Shown: positions 12,519 to 14,567 of the stretch, piece by piece
Layout: each line of letters opens with the position of its first letter
Numbering within the stretch: position 1 is the first letter of the stretch
NCBI GenBank assembly: GCA_005880525.1
Contig: VBFW01000181.1
Location: forward strand, 1 to 14,567
Source: Chloroflexota bacterium
GTDB taxonomy: Bacteria; Chloroflexota; Dormibacteria; Dormibacterales; Dormibacteraceae
Direction: 5' to 3'
DNA length: 14,567 nucleotides
Notes under the pieces: generated by a model
The model's input: only the letters and a program-made list of their open reading frames with translations
Told to the model about the DNA's origin: nothing
Databases searched by the model: none
Translations under genes and position numbers: made by a program

Positions 12519-13766
12519 TCACGGGGCGTTCACTATTCGCTTCGCCTTCAGCTCACCGGGCGGCAACGTCCCGACCGGCACAACCCGGCAGCTGATGCGC
12601 ACCCCCAGAGCCTGGCGGAGGTCCGCTTCGAGCCGGTCGGTGGGAGCGTCGGCCTCAGCCATCTCGACCACCAGCACTACCTCGTCCATGTGCTTCACCG
12701 CGCGGCGTTCGAGGACGAACTCCCGCACCGCACTATGACGGCGGACGATGTCTTCGACCTGCGACGGGTAGAGGTTCACCCCGCGCACGGTGAACATGTC
12801 GTCGACGCGGCCTCGAATGCCCCCGACGACCTTCACGAACGAGCTGCCGCAAGAGCACTGTTCGCGCGAGAGGCTGACGTGGTCGCCGGTGCGATAGCGA
12901 AATAGAGGCGAACCCCAGCGTCCGAGGTTGGTGGCGACCAGCTCGCCCTCCAGCGCGGGCCGGCCCTTGGTGTCGACGACCTCGAAGATGAACTCGCTCT
13001 CGATCAGGTGGATGCCGTCCCGCTGCGTGCAGCTGTGGCCGGTCGGTCCCAGCTCGGTCATCCCGGTGTGATCGAAAGACACAGCCATGTACGCGGCTTC
13101 GATGGCCGAGCGCGTCGATGGGATGCTCGCGCCCGGCTCACCCGCGTGGATCGTGAGCCGGATATCAGAGGACGCGAGGTCCAGGTGCAGCTCCTGCGCC
13201 TTGTCGGCCATGCGCAGCGCGTAAGTGGGAGTGGCGAGCAGCACCGTCGCGCCGACGTCGCGCAGGTTGCGGATCCGCTGCTCAGTGGTCATCGCGCCGC
13301 CCGAGATGGCCATCGCGCCGAGTCGCTCGGCGCCACCGAAAGCCGACCAGAAGCCGATGAACGGACCGAACGAGAACGCGAAGAAGACGCGGTCGGCCGG
13401 CGTCACTCCCGCGGCCTGGTAGACGTGGTCGGCCCAGATGTGCAGCCACCAGGCCCATGACTGATGCGTGTCGAGCCAACGTAGCGGCTGGTCTCCGCTC
13501 GAGCCTGAGGTCTGGTGCAGCCGCGTGTAATCCTCGAGGGGGAAGGTAAGGTTGGTCCCGAACGGTGCGTTCGCGGCCTGGTCGGCCAGGAGCTCGGCTT
13601 TGGCCGTCATCGGCAGGCGCTCGAAGTCATCCCATCCGGTCACATCGTGCAGGCGTCCGCGCCAGAACGGGTTCGACTTCAACACCTGACGCAGCCCACC
13701 GCGCAGCTTCTCCAGCTGCAGCGCGCGAACCGCGTCCTCAGACGCTTGCGCGGTCTCCGATCTCAA
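12519..13766 (-). CDS. PaaK-like (phenylacetate-CoA ligase family) adenylate-forming enzyme
   Basis: 415 residues, close to the usual 430-440. It should activate a carboxylic acid with ATP and transfer it to CoA. Motifs in order: P-loop HQTSGSSGDQP (84-94); FSFGPFIGFWSAFGGAERLG (131-150) as in PaaK enzymes; IHAGEPG (206-212); FDHTGMTELGP (231-241) with acidic E238; GELVATNLGRWGSPLFRYRTGD (274-295) with ribose-binding D295; CSCG (304-307); GRVDDMFTVRGVNLYPSQVE (319-338), the hinge and C-domain start; and KAKR near 407-410 with a candidate catalytic Lys. All main motifs are present, so it looks active; the acid is unknown. The TTG start at 13766 overlaps the aminotransferase end by 29 nt, implying coupling. 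No Shine-Dalgarno is clear, so a start slightly downstream is possible. Confidence 0.88.
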   Translation of the reverse strand: MRSETAQASEDAVRALQLEKLRGGLRQVLKSNPFWRGRLHDVTGWDDFERLPMTAKAELLADQAANAPFGTNLTFPLEDYTRLHQTSGSSGDQPLRWLDTHQSWAWWLHIWADHVYQAAGVTPADRVFFAFSFGPFIGFWSAFGGAERLGAMAISGGAMTTEQRIRNLRDVGATVLLATPTYALRMADKAQELHLDLASSDIRLTIHAGEPGASIPSTRSAIEAAYMAVSFDHTGMTELGPTGHSCTQRDGIHLIESEFIFEVVDTKGRPALEGELVATNLGRWGSPLFRYRTGDHVSLSREQCSCGSSFVKVVGGIRGRVDDMFTVRGVNLYPSQVEDIVRRHSAVREFVLERRAVKHMDEVVLVVEMAEADAPTDRLEADLRQALGVRISCRVVPVGTLPPGELKAKRIVNAP

Positions 13767-14567
13767 GTGCGGTGTCGAGAATCTCGAAGCCTTCTTCGAG
13801 CTCAGCCTCGTTGATGCACAGAGGCGGGTTGGTCATGATCGTGTTCCACCGCACAAACGTGAACAGGCCCGCGTCGAGCAGCGCCTGCACGATCGCCTTC
13901 ATCTCCGGCGATGTGCCGTTGAAGGGCGCCAGCGGCTCCATCGTCTTGCGGCTCCGCACCAGCTCGATGGCGCCAAAGAGGCCGATCGAACGCACAGCTC
14001 CGACGCACGGGTGCCGCTCCATCAACCGCTGGTGCTGGCGCGCGAGCACGGTCCCCATCCGCTTGGCGTTCCCGACCATATCGTCCTCTTCGTAGGCCTG
14101 GAGGGCGCCCAGCGCCGCGGCGCATCCGAGGGGATGGCTGTTGTAGGTGAGCCCGCCGAAGAAAACGTGGTCGTCGAAGTACTTCGCGATGCAGATCATC
14201 TGGATCCCGTGGCGGTCGCACAGCTCGCGCACGCCCTGGAGGTAGCCGTCGGGCGGGATCAGGACGCCGTTGGTGCCGGAAATCGGCTCGAGCAGGAATC
14301 CGGCGATCGTCTCGGGCCCCTCCAGCCGGATCGTCTCCTCGAGCTGGCGCAGCGCCGGCTGCGCATCATCCCAGCCGCGCTCGATGCCGTGGTACGGGTC
14401 GAGGACATGGATGACCCCGGTGCTGTGCTCGTTTGGCCAGCGCCGCGGATCGCCGGTGGCCTGGACGGCGCTGCCGGTTGACCCGTGGTATGAGCGATAG
14501 CGGGCCAGGATCTTCGGCCGGCCTGTGACCGCGCGGGCCATCTTGATCGCGTTCTCGTTGGCGTCGG
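13738..14567 (-). CDS. Class III (PLP) aminotransferase, 5'-partial, missing its active-site segment
   Basis: The frame is open to the window edge (DANENAIKMARAVTGRPKIL), so the N-terminal part is absent. Class III features are clear: RYRSYHGSTGSAVQATGD, ETIAGFLLEPISGTNGVLIP, GYLQGVRELCDRHGIQMI, FFGGLTYNSHPLGCAAALGA, VGAVRSIGLFGAIELV. Normally about 45-50 residues stand between the GIQMI-like strand and the AKYFDDHVFFGGLTY segment. That stretch holds the Asp (DEV) that contacts the PLP pyridine nitrogen and the Schiff-base Lys (AKGL). Here GIQMIC joins directly to IAKYFDDH (junction near 14188-14193), in frame. The product therefore cannot carry out normal transamination unless the deletion is an assembly artefact. 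It overlaps the PaaK-like ligase by 29 nt, so the two form one operon, perhaps for oxidising an amine-containing acid. Confidence 0.85.
   Translation of the reverse strand, partial: DANENAIKMARAVTGRPKILARYRSYHGSTGSAVQATGDPRRWPNEHSTGVIHVLDPYHGIERGWDDAQPALRQLEETIRLEGPETIAGFLLEPISGTNGVLIPPDGYLQGVRELCDRHGIQMICIAKYFDDHVFFGGLTYNSHPLGCAAALGALQAYEEDDMVGNAKRMGTVLARQHQRLMERHPCVGAVRSIGLFGAIELVRSRKTMEPLAPFNGTSPEMKAIVQALLDAGLFTFVRWNTIMTNPPLCINEAELEEGFEILDTALEIGDRASV

Noticed and set aside
1..14567. CRISPR arrays, tRNA/rRNA genes, insertion sequences, integrases, known defence systems
   Set aside because: None of the expected repeats, cloverleaf segments or protein motifs was seen; all major frames have other explanations.

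Overview
The window is about 14.6 kb of high-GC bacterial DNA (strong G/C bias at third codon positions, frequent GTG and TTG starts). It reads like a chromosomal stretch from a soil-type Actinomycetota, or a high-GC Chloroflexota/Dormibacterota relative. This is inferred from gene families and composition; no rRNA, tRNA or marker gene fixes the lineage. I see no integrase, transposase, CRISPR array or phage structural gene.

Region by region. (1) 1-1521, minus: a secreted protein with three Ig-like repeats and the start of a DUF1906 (Rv2525c-like) glycoside-hydrolase-like domain, cut by the window edge. It starts at a TTG whose Shine-Dalgarno lies in a strong leader hairpin. (2) 1672-3302, minus: an unrecognised 432-residue protein with a winged-helix-like segment, preceded by a 74-residue two-helix membrane protein with a hairpin between them. 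(3) 3439-6339, plus: a small membrane protein split by an apparent -1 frameshift at a GGGGG run, a class A penicillin-binding protein with all catalytic motifs, and a possible small Cys-rich ORF. (4) 6423-6883, minus: a sigma-70-type factor gene that seems to have lost region 2 by internal deletion. (5) 7087-8565, plus: a cytosolic RsbRD_N-like/GAF/GGDEF diguanylate cyclase. (6) 8638-10526, minus: a GAF histidine kinase and a LuxR-type response regulator overlapping by GTGA, with a clear promoter and a palindromic candidate operator. (7) 10630-10956, plus: an unrecognised protein; 10974-11888, minus: a patatin-like lipase. (8) 12013-12452, plus: two small ORFs ending in a terminator. (9) 12519-14567, minus: a PaaK-like acyl-CoA ligase behind a class III aminotransferase that lacks the segment carrying the PLP lysine.

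How it fits together: regions 1 and 3 concern the cell envelope and regions 4-6 signalling (sigma factor, c-di-GMP, two-component system). The two convergent junctions in the signalling block carry copies of the same hairpin repeat. Three genes look damaged: one frameshift and two internal losses of very roughly 45-55 codons each. This could be gene decay, assembly error or real shortened variants. I found no coherent new multi-gene system. The best leads are the SD-masking leader of the DUF1906 gene, the catalytic-lysine-less aminotransferase in a ligase operon, the region-2-less sigma factor, and the operator over the kinase promoter.
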